Below are positions 1 to 7,791 of a stretch of 23,747 nucleotides of DNA, piece by piece. The DNA is from Clostridium sp. CAG:411 (GTDB taxonomy: Bacteria > Bacillota > Clostridia > Lachnospirales > Lachnospiraceae), in the NCBI GenBank assembly GCA_000437275.1, contig FR899704.1:56422-80168 (forward strand). Reading direction: 5' to 3'. Below the pieces are notes generated by a model that saw only the letters and a program-made list of their open reading frames with translations, was not told the origin of the DNA and searched no databases. Both the position numbers and the translations under genes were made by a program. Numbering within the stretch: position 1 is the first letter of the stretch; each line of letters begins with the position of its first letter.

Positions 1-2
1 GC

Positions 3-2903
3 ATAACCACAACTCCCATAAGCACGCCCTCCCCAACTCCACTTATGACAGTGGTTCCTTCCGCTACCCCTTATATAACCCTTTCTCCCACTCCTACTCC
101 AACCAAGAGTCCAACCACCCCACCAACAAAGTTGCCAACTATAACTCCAACCATAACTCCAACGGCAACTCCTCGTAAATCACCTACTGCCAGTCCAACC
201 AAATTTCCTACACAAACACCTCCTAGTATCCCCATCGTAACAGTAGAACCTGTTATTACTACAATTCCAGAAAAAACATATAAAATTATATTTGTAACAG
301 ATGAGGATACCAGTATAGATACCACCAGCATCACCGTAAAGAATGGTCTAACCTATGGGGAACTTCCTACTCCGCAAAAAAAGGGCTTTACCTTTGAAGG
401 CTGGTATACAAGCAATAATAGCGAAGAAAAGATTAGCAAGGATACCATCATAAACCTTGCCAGTGATCAATCACTGTATCCAAAATGGACTAGAAAAAAA
501 GTAAAAATTCTACTTGATGGAAATGGTGGTTTTCTCAACTATGAAGAAAATTCTCTGGAAGCTTCCTTCGGTTTTTACCTTCCAAAGCTTCCCACACCAA
601 CTAGAGAATCCTATTATTTTCTTGGTTGGTTTACAGCACCAGAGGGAGGTACACAAATTGCAGGACATACTACTTGTATATTTGAGGAAAACCAAACGCT
701 GTATGCGCATTGGATAAAAGAATTTAATTCCATAAAAAATTGTCAGGATGTATCTTTTTCTTTTACTAATACGTCCAGTACATTTACTAATACTTTGCCC
801 TATCACATTCCTCATGAGCGTTACGAATTTTTATTTAGCAAAAACAAAATTGACTCCTTACAACAGCAAATCAACCGTGATGTAGGAGGGTTATGCTATG
901 GTATGGTCTCTACATCTGCTATGTTATTTTCCAATAATAATAGTATAGATGTTTCGGACTTTTCTCCAAACGCTTTGTTGGCAAAAGATTTGAAATTAAC
1001 AGATACTTCAACAATGTATGGTCTGTCACTGCAAGAGTTACTCGAAGTGATGCATATTTCACAATATAGTGACATATCTGCTGAAATGCGAAACAAACAT
1101 AAAAATAAACTAAACGACCTGTGCAATGAAGTATTAAAATCACAAACGGGAACATGCCCACCTGTTATGATTACTTTTGATTATATACGAGATTTAGATA
1201 AAAACGAATATTCTGGACATGCGCTTTTAGCAATTCGATTGGAAGATAACAAGCTCTATGTATATGATCCAAACATTCCTCTATCCGATGAACCATATAT
1301 TCAATTAGAAGAAAACGAAGATGGAGAATATGTAGGCTGGAGTTATCAACACAATGGTCTGCAATTAGGCAACCTTAGCAACTGTGATACCTCGCGTAAC
1401 AGTTCCATTTATTACCTGTCTTATGATGAATATGTACAGCCCTGGATGGACCGCAACAATAAAAAATATAATACACCCGCTACTAACCTAGTAAAAATCA
1501 ATTCAAAAAATGTGATTATTCGTGATAAAAACGGAGTAGAATTAGCCAATATAAAAAATGGAATTGTAAATAGTACCACAACTACTATTTACTCCATGAT
1601 ACCAGATGTTACCGATGAAAATTACACCTATATCTATTTGCCATCTGATGGTGAATATCAATTTTGCAACCAAAGTACCGATTTAAAGGACTTTACGGTT
1701 ACCATCACTTACAAAGATGAAACAGCCACCGTAACAACAGAAAGTTCTACCATTGCTTTTTCCATTGATACTACTGCACAGTCCTATAAAGTAAGTTGTA
1801 ACAGCCCAAAAGGAAATTCCTTTTATATGAAGCTTTCTTCTACAGAAGAATCAGAAGACACAGTAGAAGTCAGTGGCACATCTACCAAAGAAGAAATTGT
1901 ATATATCAGTAAAATTTATGATCATATACTACTTTCCAATAGCAACTTTACAGATGTAAAACTAAACAATGTTTCGAAGAAATGCTATTTATTGTCCGTA
2001 AATTATAATAGCAGCGATGGAACTGTTTTAGATGAAATGCAAGATAAAATGCTGAACACTCCTCACAAGATTATTGAAGGAACAAGTACAAGCTTAACCA
2101 TCCAACCACAGGAGGATTTTCGAATTAAAAATGTTCTTGTAAATCAAACAAGTATAGGTAATGTAGCTGATTATCATATTGAATCTATGAAACAGAATTA
2201 TACGATTAATGTAGAATTTACAAATATTTATATTGAAAATTATCGTTTTTACATTCAAAATTCTGTAGCATATACAGGAAAAGTCTGCAAACCAAGGGCA
2301 AATTTATATTATTATAATCCGAAAACAAACCAGTATTTCTTATTAGAAGAAGCTGAGGATTATGTCATAACCTATCACAATAACACCAATATCGGCACTG
2401 GTCTGATTACAATTACTGGCTTAGGTATTTATGATGAATTGCACGCTAACTTTGAATTTAAAATCACACTTCAAAAAGGAACAGCGTTTCTCTACAAAAA
2501 TGCCTATTATAAATTACAGGCCAACAATAAACTTCTTTTTGTAAAACCTGTTAGTAAAGCTATTTCAACCTTCTCTGTTCCTGAGAAAATAAAACTAGGC
2601 AATAAAAATTATGCAATTACGCAAATTGCGGATTATGCATTCTATAAATGCAAAAAGCTCAAAAGTATCAACATAACCGCTAAATATGTCATACGTATTG
2701 GAAAATGTGCTTTTCAAAATTGTACAAATCTTAAAAATGTATATTTAAAAACGCCAAAACTCTCTTATATCGGCTCCAATACCTTTAAAGGTACCAATCG
2801 ACATATTGTAATACAGATACCTAAAAAGCACTCAGCAAACTATAAAAAGCTTCTTATTAAAAAAGGGTTAAGTAAAAAAGCACAAATTTATATTCAGCTA
2901 TAA
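3..2903 (+). CDS. Large modular cell-surface protein, 5'-truncated (InlB repeats, papain-like domain, LRR)
   Basis: The frame is open from the window edge. The first ATG (45) lies inside a Thr/Pro-rich linker and has no ribosome site, so the true N-terminus and signal peptide are outside the window. Numbering from that ATG: a Thr/Pro linker (1-75) that would span the wall; two InlB/Listeria-Bacteroides (Flg_new) repeats (about 78-150 and 150-225), each ending in a GWYT/GWFT and YAHW-like pattern; then a papain-like domain with Cys284 in GGLCYGM, His392 in SGHALLAI and Asp408/Asn410 in YDPN. A beta-rich stretch follows, including a surface Ig-like module near 740-818 (YTGK...YHNNTNIGTG). BspA-type leucine-rich repeats (LRR_5) close it at about 845-930. 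The family suggests a secreted adhesin or surface protease. The Cys/His/Asp triad is my inference from spacing. No LPXTG signal is visible at the C-terminus. Confidence 0.8.
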   Translation: MTTTPISTPSPTPLMTVVPSATPYITLSPTPTPTKSPTTPPTKLPTITPTITPTATPRKSPTASPTKFPTQTPPSIPIVTVEPVITTIPEKTYKIIFVTDEDTSIDTTSITVKNGLTYGELPTPQKKGFTFEGWYTSNNSEEKISKDTIINLASDQSLYPKWTRKKVKILLDGNGGFLNYEENSLEASFGFYLPKLPTPTRESYYFLGWFTAPEGGTQIAGHTTCIFEENQTLYAHWIKEFNSIKNCQDVSFSFTNTSSTFTNTLPYHIPHERYEFLFSKNKIDSLQQQINRDVGGLCYGMVSTSAMLFSNNNSIDVSDFSPNALLAKDLKLTDTSTMYGLSLQELLEVMHISQYSDISAEMRNKHKNKLNDLCNEVLKSQTGTCPPVMITFDYIRDLDKNEYSGHALLAIRLEDNKLYVYDPNIPLSDEPYIQLEENEDGEYVGWSYQHNGLQLGNLSNCDTSRNSSIYYLSYDEYVQPWMDRNNKKYNTPATNLVKINSKNVIIRDKNGVELANIKNGIVNSTTTTIYSMIPDVTDENYTYIYLPSDGEYQFCNQSTDLKDFTVTITYKDETATVTTESSTIAFSIDTTAQSYKVSCNSPKGNSFYMKLSSTEESEDTVEVSGTSTKEEIVYISKIYDHILLSNSNFTDVKLNNVSKKCYLLSVNYNSSDGTVLDEMQDKMLNTPHKIIEGTSTSLTIQPQEDFRIKNVLVNQTSIGNVADYHIESMKQNYTINVEFTNIYIENYRFYIQNSVAYTGKVCKPRANLYYYNPKTNQYFLLEEAEDYVITYHNNTNIGTGLITITGLGIYDELHANFEFKITLQKGTAFLYKNAYYKLQANNKLLFVKPVSKAISTFSVPEKIKLGNKNYAITQIADYAFYKCKKLKSINITAKYVIRIGKCAFQNCTNLKNVYLKTPKLSYIGSNTFKGTNRHIVIQIPKKHSANYKKLLIKKGLSKKAQIYIQL

Positions 2904-2972
2904 ATGCTAAGCACTGGTCTTCCATCTCCTATGGGGGTGGGGGACCTGAACTCTTATCTTACGATTTTATAT

Positions 2973-3041
2973 AAAAAAGAGACACAGTACGGATATCTTC
3001 TCTGTCTACTCGACAGGAAATCTATCATCTGTGTCTCTTTT
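2973..3041. terminator. Bidirectional terminator between convergent genes
   Basis: The arms GAGACACAG (2979-2987) and CTGTGTCTC (3029-3037) are flanked outside by an A-run and a T-run. A transcript in either direction therefore ends in a stem followed by U's. A second small stem, CTGTC/GACAG (3002-3016), sits inside the loop. It separates the surface-protein gene from the converging pflA. Confidence 0.85.
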
Positions 3042-3043
3042 CT

Positions 3044-3793
3044 CTATTTTTCAAGATATTTCTTTGTCTCTAATATCTCATTTGCTTTGTCCACACTTTC
3101 CTTTGATGGAGTACTAACATCCTTCAAAGAATATGGTATTCCTAACTCTTCCCATTTAAACACACCCAAGGTATGATATGGAAGTACTTCCACACGTTCT
3201 ACATTATCCAACGTTTCAATGAAATCATGTAGTCTTGTTAAATACTCTTCTGAGTCAGTAATACCTGGAACTAATACATGACGAATCCATACTGGTTTCT
3301 TTTGCTCTGACAAATATTGTGCCAAATCCAAAATATTCTCATTGGTCTGTCCTGTTAGCTCCTTGTGTGCCTGCGTATCAATGTGTTTGATATCAAGCAA
3401 AAACAAGTCTGTATACTTCAACAACTCATTAAATTTATCAAAAAATTCCTTGTCTCTTGTAAATGGATTACCTGACGTATCCAAAGTCGTATGCACGCCT
3501 TTTTCTTTTGCAAGCTTGAAAAGTTCAATTAAGAAATCAATCTGTAATAGTGCTTCTCCTCCACTTACTGTTATTCCACCTGTTTTTCCCCAATAGCTTT
3601 TGTATCTCAGTGCTTTTTTCAGCACTTCTTCAGGAGTCTGAAGTTCTCCTGATTGTAATGACCATGTATCCGGATTGTGACAATATTTACATCGCATTCG
3701 GCAGCCCTGGAGAAATACGATATAACGCACTCCAGGTCCATCTGCCGAACCAAAACTCTCTATAGAGTGAATTCTGCCCTTAATTTGTTCCAT
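3044..3793 (-). CDS. pflA: Pyruvate formate-lyase activating enzyme (radical SAM)
   Basis: This 249-aa protein has the length of PflA. The radical-SAM cluster motif CX3CX2C is Cys31, Cys35 and Cys38 (GCRMRCKYC), followed by HNPDTW. A GGE-type SAM motif (VSGGEAL) lies near residue 80. The enzyme uses a [4Fe-4S] cluster and S-adenosylmethionine to install the glycyl radical on PflB, and it acts in the cytoplasm. It starts 4 nt after the pflB stop codon. I see no clear Shine-Dalgarno before the ATG, so translation is probably coupled to pflB. The two genes form one operon, which ends at the terminator at 2973-3041. The assignment is secure from motif, length and neighbour. Confidence 0.97.
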   Translation of the reverse strand: MEQIKGRIHSIESFGSADGPGVRYIVFLQGCRMRCKYCHNPDTWSLQSGELQTPEEVLKKALRYKSYWGKTGGITVSGGEALLQIDFLIELFKLAKEKGVHTTLDTSGNPFTRDKEFFDKFNELLKYTDLFLLDIKHIDTQAHKELTGQTNENILDLAQYLSEQKKPVWIRHVLVPGITDSEEYLTRLHDFIETLDNVERVEVLPYHTLGVFKWEELGIPYSLKDVSTPSKESVDKANEILETKKYLEK

Positions 3794-3797
3794 CTAA

Positions 3798-6050
3798 TTA
3801 AAGTGCTGTATGGCAAGTTCTTGAGATAACATCCAACTGCTGTTCTCTTGTAAGGTCGATGAACTTAACAGCATATCCTGATACACGGATAGTGAAGTTA
3901 GCATATTCTTCCTTCTCTGGATGTTCCATAGCATCTTTCAATTTTTCTACTCCGAATACGTTTACGTTTAAGTGATGAGCACCCTGGTCAAAGTATCCAT
4001 CCATAACACTTACTAAGTTGTTGATACGATCTTCTTCGTTGTTTCCTAACGCACTTGGGTTGATTGTCTGTGTATTTGAAATACCATCTAATGCCCATTC
4101 GTAAGGAAGCTTTGTCAAAGAGTTCAATGAAGCAACTAAACCGTTCTTCTCTGCACCGTATGATGGGTTAGCTCCTGGTGATAATGGTTCTCCAGCTTTA
4201 CGTCCATCTGGCATAGCTCCTGTAGCCTTACCATATACAACGTTAGATGTAATTGTAAGGATAGAAGTTGTAGGCTCAGAGTTACGATATGTGTGGTTCT
4301 TCTTAATCTTCTCAAGGAATGTCTTAAGTAACCATACACCGATTTCATCAGCTCTGTCATCATCGTTACCGTAACGAGGGAAGTCACCTTCGATTTCGTA
4401 ATCTACTACTAAACCGCTTTCATCTCTAACAGTCTTAACCTTAGCATACTTAATAGCTGATAAAGAGTCAATTACATGAGAGAAACCAGCAATACCAGTA
4501 GCGAATGTTCTACGAACTTCTGTATCGATTAAAGCAAGCTGTGCTGCTTCATAGTAATATTTATCATGCATATACTGAATTAAGTTCAATACGTTTACAT
4601 AAGCTGTTGCTAACCAATCCATCATTACATCATATTTCTTGATTACTTCATCATAGTCTAAGTATTCAGAAGTGATTGGTGCGTAAGCTGGTCCAACCTG
4701 AACTTTGTTCTTTTCATCAACACCACCGTTGATAGCGTATAATAAGCACTTAGCAAGGTTTGCTCTAGCTCCGAAGAACTGCATTTCCTTACCAGTCTGT
4801 GTAGCAGATACGCAGCAGCAAATAGCATAGTCATCGCCCCATACTGGCTTCATAGCGTCATCATTTTCATACTGAATAGATGATGTATTGATAGAAATCT
4901 TAGCAGCATACTTTCTGAATGCTTCTGGCAATGCAGAAGAGTAAAGTACTGTAATGTTTGGCTCTGGTGAAGGTCCCATGTTCTCTAATGTGTGTAAGAA
5001 ACGGAAGTCTGTCTTTGTAACCAATGGACGTCCATCTACACCGATACCAGCTAAGTCTAATGTAGCCCATACTGGATCTCCTGAGAATAATTCGTTGTAT
5101 GACTGGATACGAGCGAATTTAACCATTCTGAACTTCATTGTCATATGATCAACAAGTTCCTGAGCCTCTTCTTCTGTGATTACACCATTCTTTAAGTCTC
5201 TTTCAAGATAGATATCTAAGAATGTTGTTACACGACCGATACTCATAGCAGCACCGTTCTGAGTCTTAATAGCTGCTAAGTAACCGAAGTATGTCCACTG
5301 GAATGCTTCTTTTGCATTTGTAGCTGGCTGAGAAATATCAAATCCGTAAATCTGAGCCATTTCTTTCATACCCTTTAATGCATTGATCTGCATCTGAAGC
5401 TCTTCTCTCTGACGGATGATGTCATCTGTCATAACGCCCATACCGCAGTTTGCTTTATCTTTTTCTTTTTCTTCAATCAATAAGTCGATACCATAAAGAG
5501 CAACTCTTCTGTAATCACCTACGATACGACCTCTACCATAAGTATCTGGAAGACCTGTTACGATCTTGTTCTTACGGATAGCTCTCATCTCTGGTGTATA
5601 AGCATCAAATACTGCCTGGTTATGTGTCTTATGATAAACTGTAAAAATCTTAACTAATTCTGGATCTGGAGTATATCCATACATTTCGCAAGACTGTGTA
5701 GCCATCTTGATACCACCATAAGGCATGAATGCTCTCTTAAGTGGCTTATCTGTCTGAAGACCAACAATCTGCTCTAAATCCTTCATTGACTCATCAATAT
5801 ATCCTGCACCATGAGAAGTTAAAGAAGAAACAATGTGTGTATCCATATCAAGAACCCCACCCTTTGCTCTTTCTTCCTTCTGTAATTTCTGCAATGCGCC
5901 CCACAATTTATCTGTTGCTTCTGTAGGTCCTGCTAAGAATGATTCATCACCAGTATATGGTGTGTAGTTTTTCTGAATGAAATCTCTAACGTTGATTTCT
6001 TCTTTCCACTGTCTACCTTCGAATCCATTCCATCCCTGTTTTTCGAACAT
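3798..6050 (-). CDS. pflB: Pyruvate formate-lyase (formate C-acetyltransferase)
   Basis: The protein has 750 aa, close to the roughly 760 aa of PflB. It converts pyruvate and CoA to acetyl-CoA and formate without oxygen, using a glycyl radical. The radical site is Gly725 in RVSGYAV near the C-terminus. The active-site Cys pair is Cys412-Cys413 in AICCCVS; a third Cys (411) replaces the usual Ala before the pair. The N-terminal part carries the PFL domain (for example GWNGF, then YTGDESFL) and the C-terminal part the glycine-radical domain. The start is fixed by AAGGAGG at 6062-6068, about 11 nt upstream. pflA follows immediately. Codon choice is more uniform than in neighbours, as expected of a highly expressed gene. 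The upstream leader is long and structured (described separately). Confidence 0.98.
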   Translation of the reverse strand: MFEKQGWNGFEGRQWKEEINVRDFIQKNYTPYTGDESFLAGPTEATDKLWGALQKLQKEERAKGGVLDMDTHIVSSLTSHGAGYIDESMKDLEQIVGLQTDKPLKRAFMPYGGIKMATQSCEMYGYTPDPELVKIFTVYHKTHNQAVFDAYTPEMRAIRKNKIVTGLPDTYGRGRIVGDYRRVALYGIDLLIEEKEKDKANCGMGVMTDDIIRQREELQMQINALKGMKEMAQIYGFDISQPATNAKEAFQWTYFGYLAAIKTQNGAAMSIGRVTTFLDIYLERDLKNGVITEEEAQELVDHMTMKFRMVKFARIQSYNELFSGDPVWATLDLAGIGVDGRPLVTKTDFRFLHTLENMGPSPEPNITVLYSSALPEAFRKYAAKISINTSSIQYENDDAMKPVWGDDYAICCCVSATQTGKEMQFFGARANLAKCLLYAINGGVDEKNKVQVGPAYAPITSEYLDYDEVIKKYDVMMDWLATAYVNVLNLIQYMHDKYYYEAAQLALIDTEVRRTFATGIAGFSHVIDSLSAIKYAKVKTVRDESGLVVDYEIEGDFPRYGNDDDRADEIGVWLLKTFLEKIKKNHTYRNSEPTTSILTITSNVVYGKATGAMPDGRKAGEPLSPGANPSYGAEKNGLVASLNSLTKLPYEWALDGISNTQTINPSALGNNEEDRINNLVSVMDGYFDQGAHHLNVNVFGVEKLKDAMEHPEKEEYANFTIRVSGYAVKFIDLTREQQLDVISRTCHTAL

Positions 6051-6066
6051 AATTCAATTTCCTCCT

Positions 6067-6209
6067 TATATGTGTACATTGGTTTAACAGTTACTAACCA
6101 TCCAGAACCTGTATTTGATACTACTCTATATGGTTCTATATGTGTAAATTGTACTCTTTCATAAATACAACTTACATATATAGAACCAAGGCCCTAAACA
6201 GTTATTAGG
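6067..6209 (-). promoter_or_regulatory. Structured 5' leader of pflB with alternative pairing near the RBS
   Basis: Just before the pflB ribosome site lie three hairpins. The largest has 17-nt arms at 6131-6147 and 6172-6188 with one mismatch (G/C-capped GGTTCTATAT...). Smaller ones are CCTAA/TTAGG (6193-6209) and GGTT/AACC (6081-6099), and both carry AACAGTTA in the loop. The decamer TATATGTGTA (+ strand) occurs in the big stem (6137-6146) and again at 6067-6076, touching the AAGGAGG. The 5' arm could therefore pair with either copy, which would hide or free the ribosome site. That switch is inference. I recognised no known riboswitch class. Confidence 0.5.
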
Positions 6210-6311
6210 TTACTAGAATTGCTCCGCATCCGCGCAAATTAAACAGGATAATATCCATATCCTTTTCGGGTAAAATCCCTTTTCTCAACGGACCGCAATT
6301 ATGATTGATTT

Positions 6312-6339
6312 AAAATAAATCCCGAATTTGATTTGTCAA
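6312..6339 (-). promoter_or_regulatory. Candidate pflB promoter, proximal
   Basis: On the minus strand a perfect -35 TTGACA (6334-6339) is followed after 16 nt by TATTTT (6312-6317). This would give a leader of about 255 nt ahead of pflB. It is a sequence match only. Confidence 0.5.
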
Positions 6340-6383
6340 TGAATAAGGTGAGCATTCTGCTTCAAACCTCTTTGACTAAGGTA

Positions 6384-6413
6384 AATATAACATTTTTTCA
6401 AATTGTATACAAT
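6384..6413 (-). promoter_or_regulatory. Candidate pflB promoter, distal, with palindromic operator
   Basis: On the minus strand TTGTAT (6407-6412), 17 nt and TATATT (6384-6389) form a sigma-A type promoter. The -35 overlaps the perfect 12-bp palindrome ATTGTATACAAT (6402-6413), a plausible repressor site. It does not match the Rex or FNR consensus as I know them. The rest of the 6051-6534 gap (6414-6534) is AT-rich 3' flank of ldh with no clear terminator. Confidence 0.45.
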
Positions 6414-6534
6414 GGTCTTATTGACAAAAATTATCATTAAGAATTTGTGCATGTTTTTCTTTACGTACAATTTATAGTTTTGTAAAAATTGGAAAGTTTT
6501 GTAAATTCTTGCACATTTATTTGTAACATTTCTT

Positions 6535-7500
6535 CTATTTTGGAATGTCCAATTCTTCTAAAATTTTCTTTAAGGTATCCGCAGATTGGCATAACATTCT
6601 CTGCTCTTTTTCATTTAATGTGATTGGCACTTTTGTCTCCAATCCATTTTTGCCAACAATTGCAGGCATACTTAACACCACATCTTTTATTCCATATTCT
6701 CCATGCATCATAGAAGAAATTGGTAAAATAGATTTTTCATCTCGAATAATCACTTCACATATGCGTTTTACTGCCATTGCAATGCCATAATAGGTGGCTC
6801 GTTTTCTCTTAATGATTTCATATGCACTATTTTTTACTTTATCCGCAATTTCAACTGTTGCATCCTGATGTTCATAGTGTCCACGCATTTCGCAAAATTC
6901 ATCTAATTCAATTCCAGATACATTGGCACTGCTCCATGCAGCAATCTCGCTGTCTCCATGTTCTCCAATGATAAACGCATGTACGCTCTTACTGTCTACC
7001 TGCAAATGTTCTCCCAGCTCATATTTCAATCTCGCTGTATCCAGAACCGTACCAGAACCAATCACACGATTCTCTTCAAAGCCCGACAGTTTCAGTGCAG
7101 TATATGTCAATATATCCACTGGGTTTGCTACGATTAACAAAATTCCTCTGCAACTTCTCTTGGCAATCTCAGGTATAATGGACTTAAATATAGCCACGTT
7201 TTTGTGAACCAGATCAAGTCTTGTTTCATCAGGCTTTTGATTTGCTCCTGCAGTTACAATAATAATCGCTGCATCTACAATATCATCATAATCTCCCGCA
7301 TAAATCTTCATCTGCCTTGCAAATGGAATGCCATGACTAATGTCCATTGCCTCCCCTTCTGCTTTGTCTCTATCTGAATCGATTAACACAATCTCTGAAA
7401 ATAATCCACTGTTCATAAGACTAAATGCAGATGCAGAACCTACAAACCCACAACCTATCACTGCCGCTTTTCTCAGATTTACTCCGTCTAACTGTTTCAT
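6535..7500 (-). CDS. ldh: L-lactate dehydrogenase
   Basis: A 321-aa NAD-dependent enzyme that reduces pyruvate to L-lactate. The Rossmann fold opens with GCGFVG (16-21) and the NAD-binding acidic residue is Asp41. Specificity residue Gln88 in ANQKPDETR marks lactate rather than malate dehydrogenase, which has Arg there. Other active-site residues are Arg94, Asn126 (VANPVD), Arg157 and catalytic His181 in GEHGDSE. The allosteric fructose-1,6-bisphosphate residues of Bacillus and Lactobacillus enzymes appear changed: Lys172 and Ser191 stand where Arg and His are usual. This enzyme may thus not be FBP-activated (inference from alignment by eye). The start has AAAGGAGG about 8 nt upstream. It is a single-gene unit between its own promoter and the pflB control region, and it competes with pflB for pyruvate. 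Confidence 0.95.
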   Translation of the reverse strand: MKQLDGVNLRKAAVIGCGFVGSASAFSLMNSGLFSEIVLIDSDRDKAEGEAMDISHGIPFARQMKIYAGDYDDIVDAAIIIVTAGANQKPDETRLDLVHKNVAIFKSIIPEIAKRSCRGILLIVANPVDILTYTALKLSGFEENRVIGSGTVLDTARLKYELGEHLQVDSKSVHAFIIGEHGDSEIAAWSSANVSGIELDEFCEMRGHYEHQDATVEIADKVKNSAYEIIKRKRATYYGIAMAVKRICEVIIRDEKSILPISSMMHGEYGIKDVVLSMPAIVGKNGLETKVPITLNEKEQRMLCQSADTLKKILEELDIPK

Positions 7501-7546
7501 AGAAGATACCTCCTTTACTTTTTATTGCATTATCTTTCTTAACCTT

Positions 7547-7575
7547 ATACTATCATAAAGCTTTTTCAAAATCAA
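7547..7575 (-). promoter_or_regulatory. Candidate ldh promoter
   Basis: On the minus strand TTGATT (7570-7575), a 17-nt spacer and TAGTAT (7547-7552) lie about 47 nt upstream of the ldh start codon. It is a moderate match to the sigma-A consensus. Confidence 0.45.
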
Positions 7576-7617
7576 TAATGATTACTATTATTAAATGTAT
7601 TTTATGAGATACAACAA

Positions 7618-7654
7618 TTGCCCCATCAAAAGTAACGTACTTATGATAGGGCAA
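7618..7654 (-). terminator. Terminator of the DUF5685-dnaJ-hsp70 operon
   Basis: The 16-nt arms are 7618-7633 and 7639-7654. In the minus-strand RNA they pair fully except one U-U mismatch and one G-U pair, with a 5-nt loop and UUGUUGU after the stem. It lies between the chaperone operon and the ldh promoter. Confidence 0.65.
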
Positions 7655-7663
7655 CTATTCTAT

Positions 7664-7791
7664 TCATTTCTGCAATTCTTCGTCAGTAACCATACCAATG
7701 TAATTATAGTATGACCACTTATTTTCTTTTATATCCTCGTTTTTAAATCAGAATTCAATCTGTCTATACTTTTATAAAATGCTACATCCAT
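7664..7791 (-). pseudogene. Tiny frameshifted ORF overlapping the hsp70 end (possible -1 frameshift gene)
   Basis: An ATG at 7791 overlaps the last 10 nt of hsp70 and opens 20 codons (MDVAFYKSIDRLNSD...), ending at 7729. In the -1 frame a protein-like stretch continues (NEDIKENKWSYYNYIG..., ending DEELQK) to a TGA at 7664. The joint is the heptamer T TTA AAA (7741-7747), in exactly the X XXY YYZ phase of a -1 slippery site, and it would give a 42-aa product. A lost A in the five-A run would explain the same pattern as an ordinary broken gene or a sequencing error. No good ribosome site is seen, so translation would be coupled to hsp70. The family is not recognised. Confidence 0.4.

Noticed and set aside
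6051..6534. ZTP (pfl-motif) riboswitch ahead of pflB
   Set aside because: These are often upstream of formate and folate genes in Clostridia, but I could not find the conserved GGGUCGUGAC and CCGCCUGGGC-like blocks on the minus strand.
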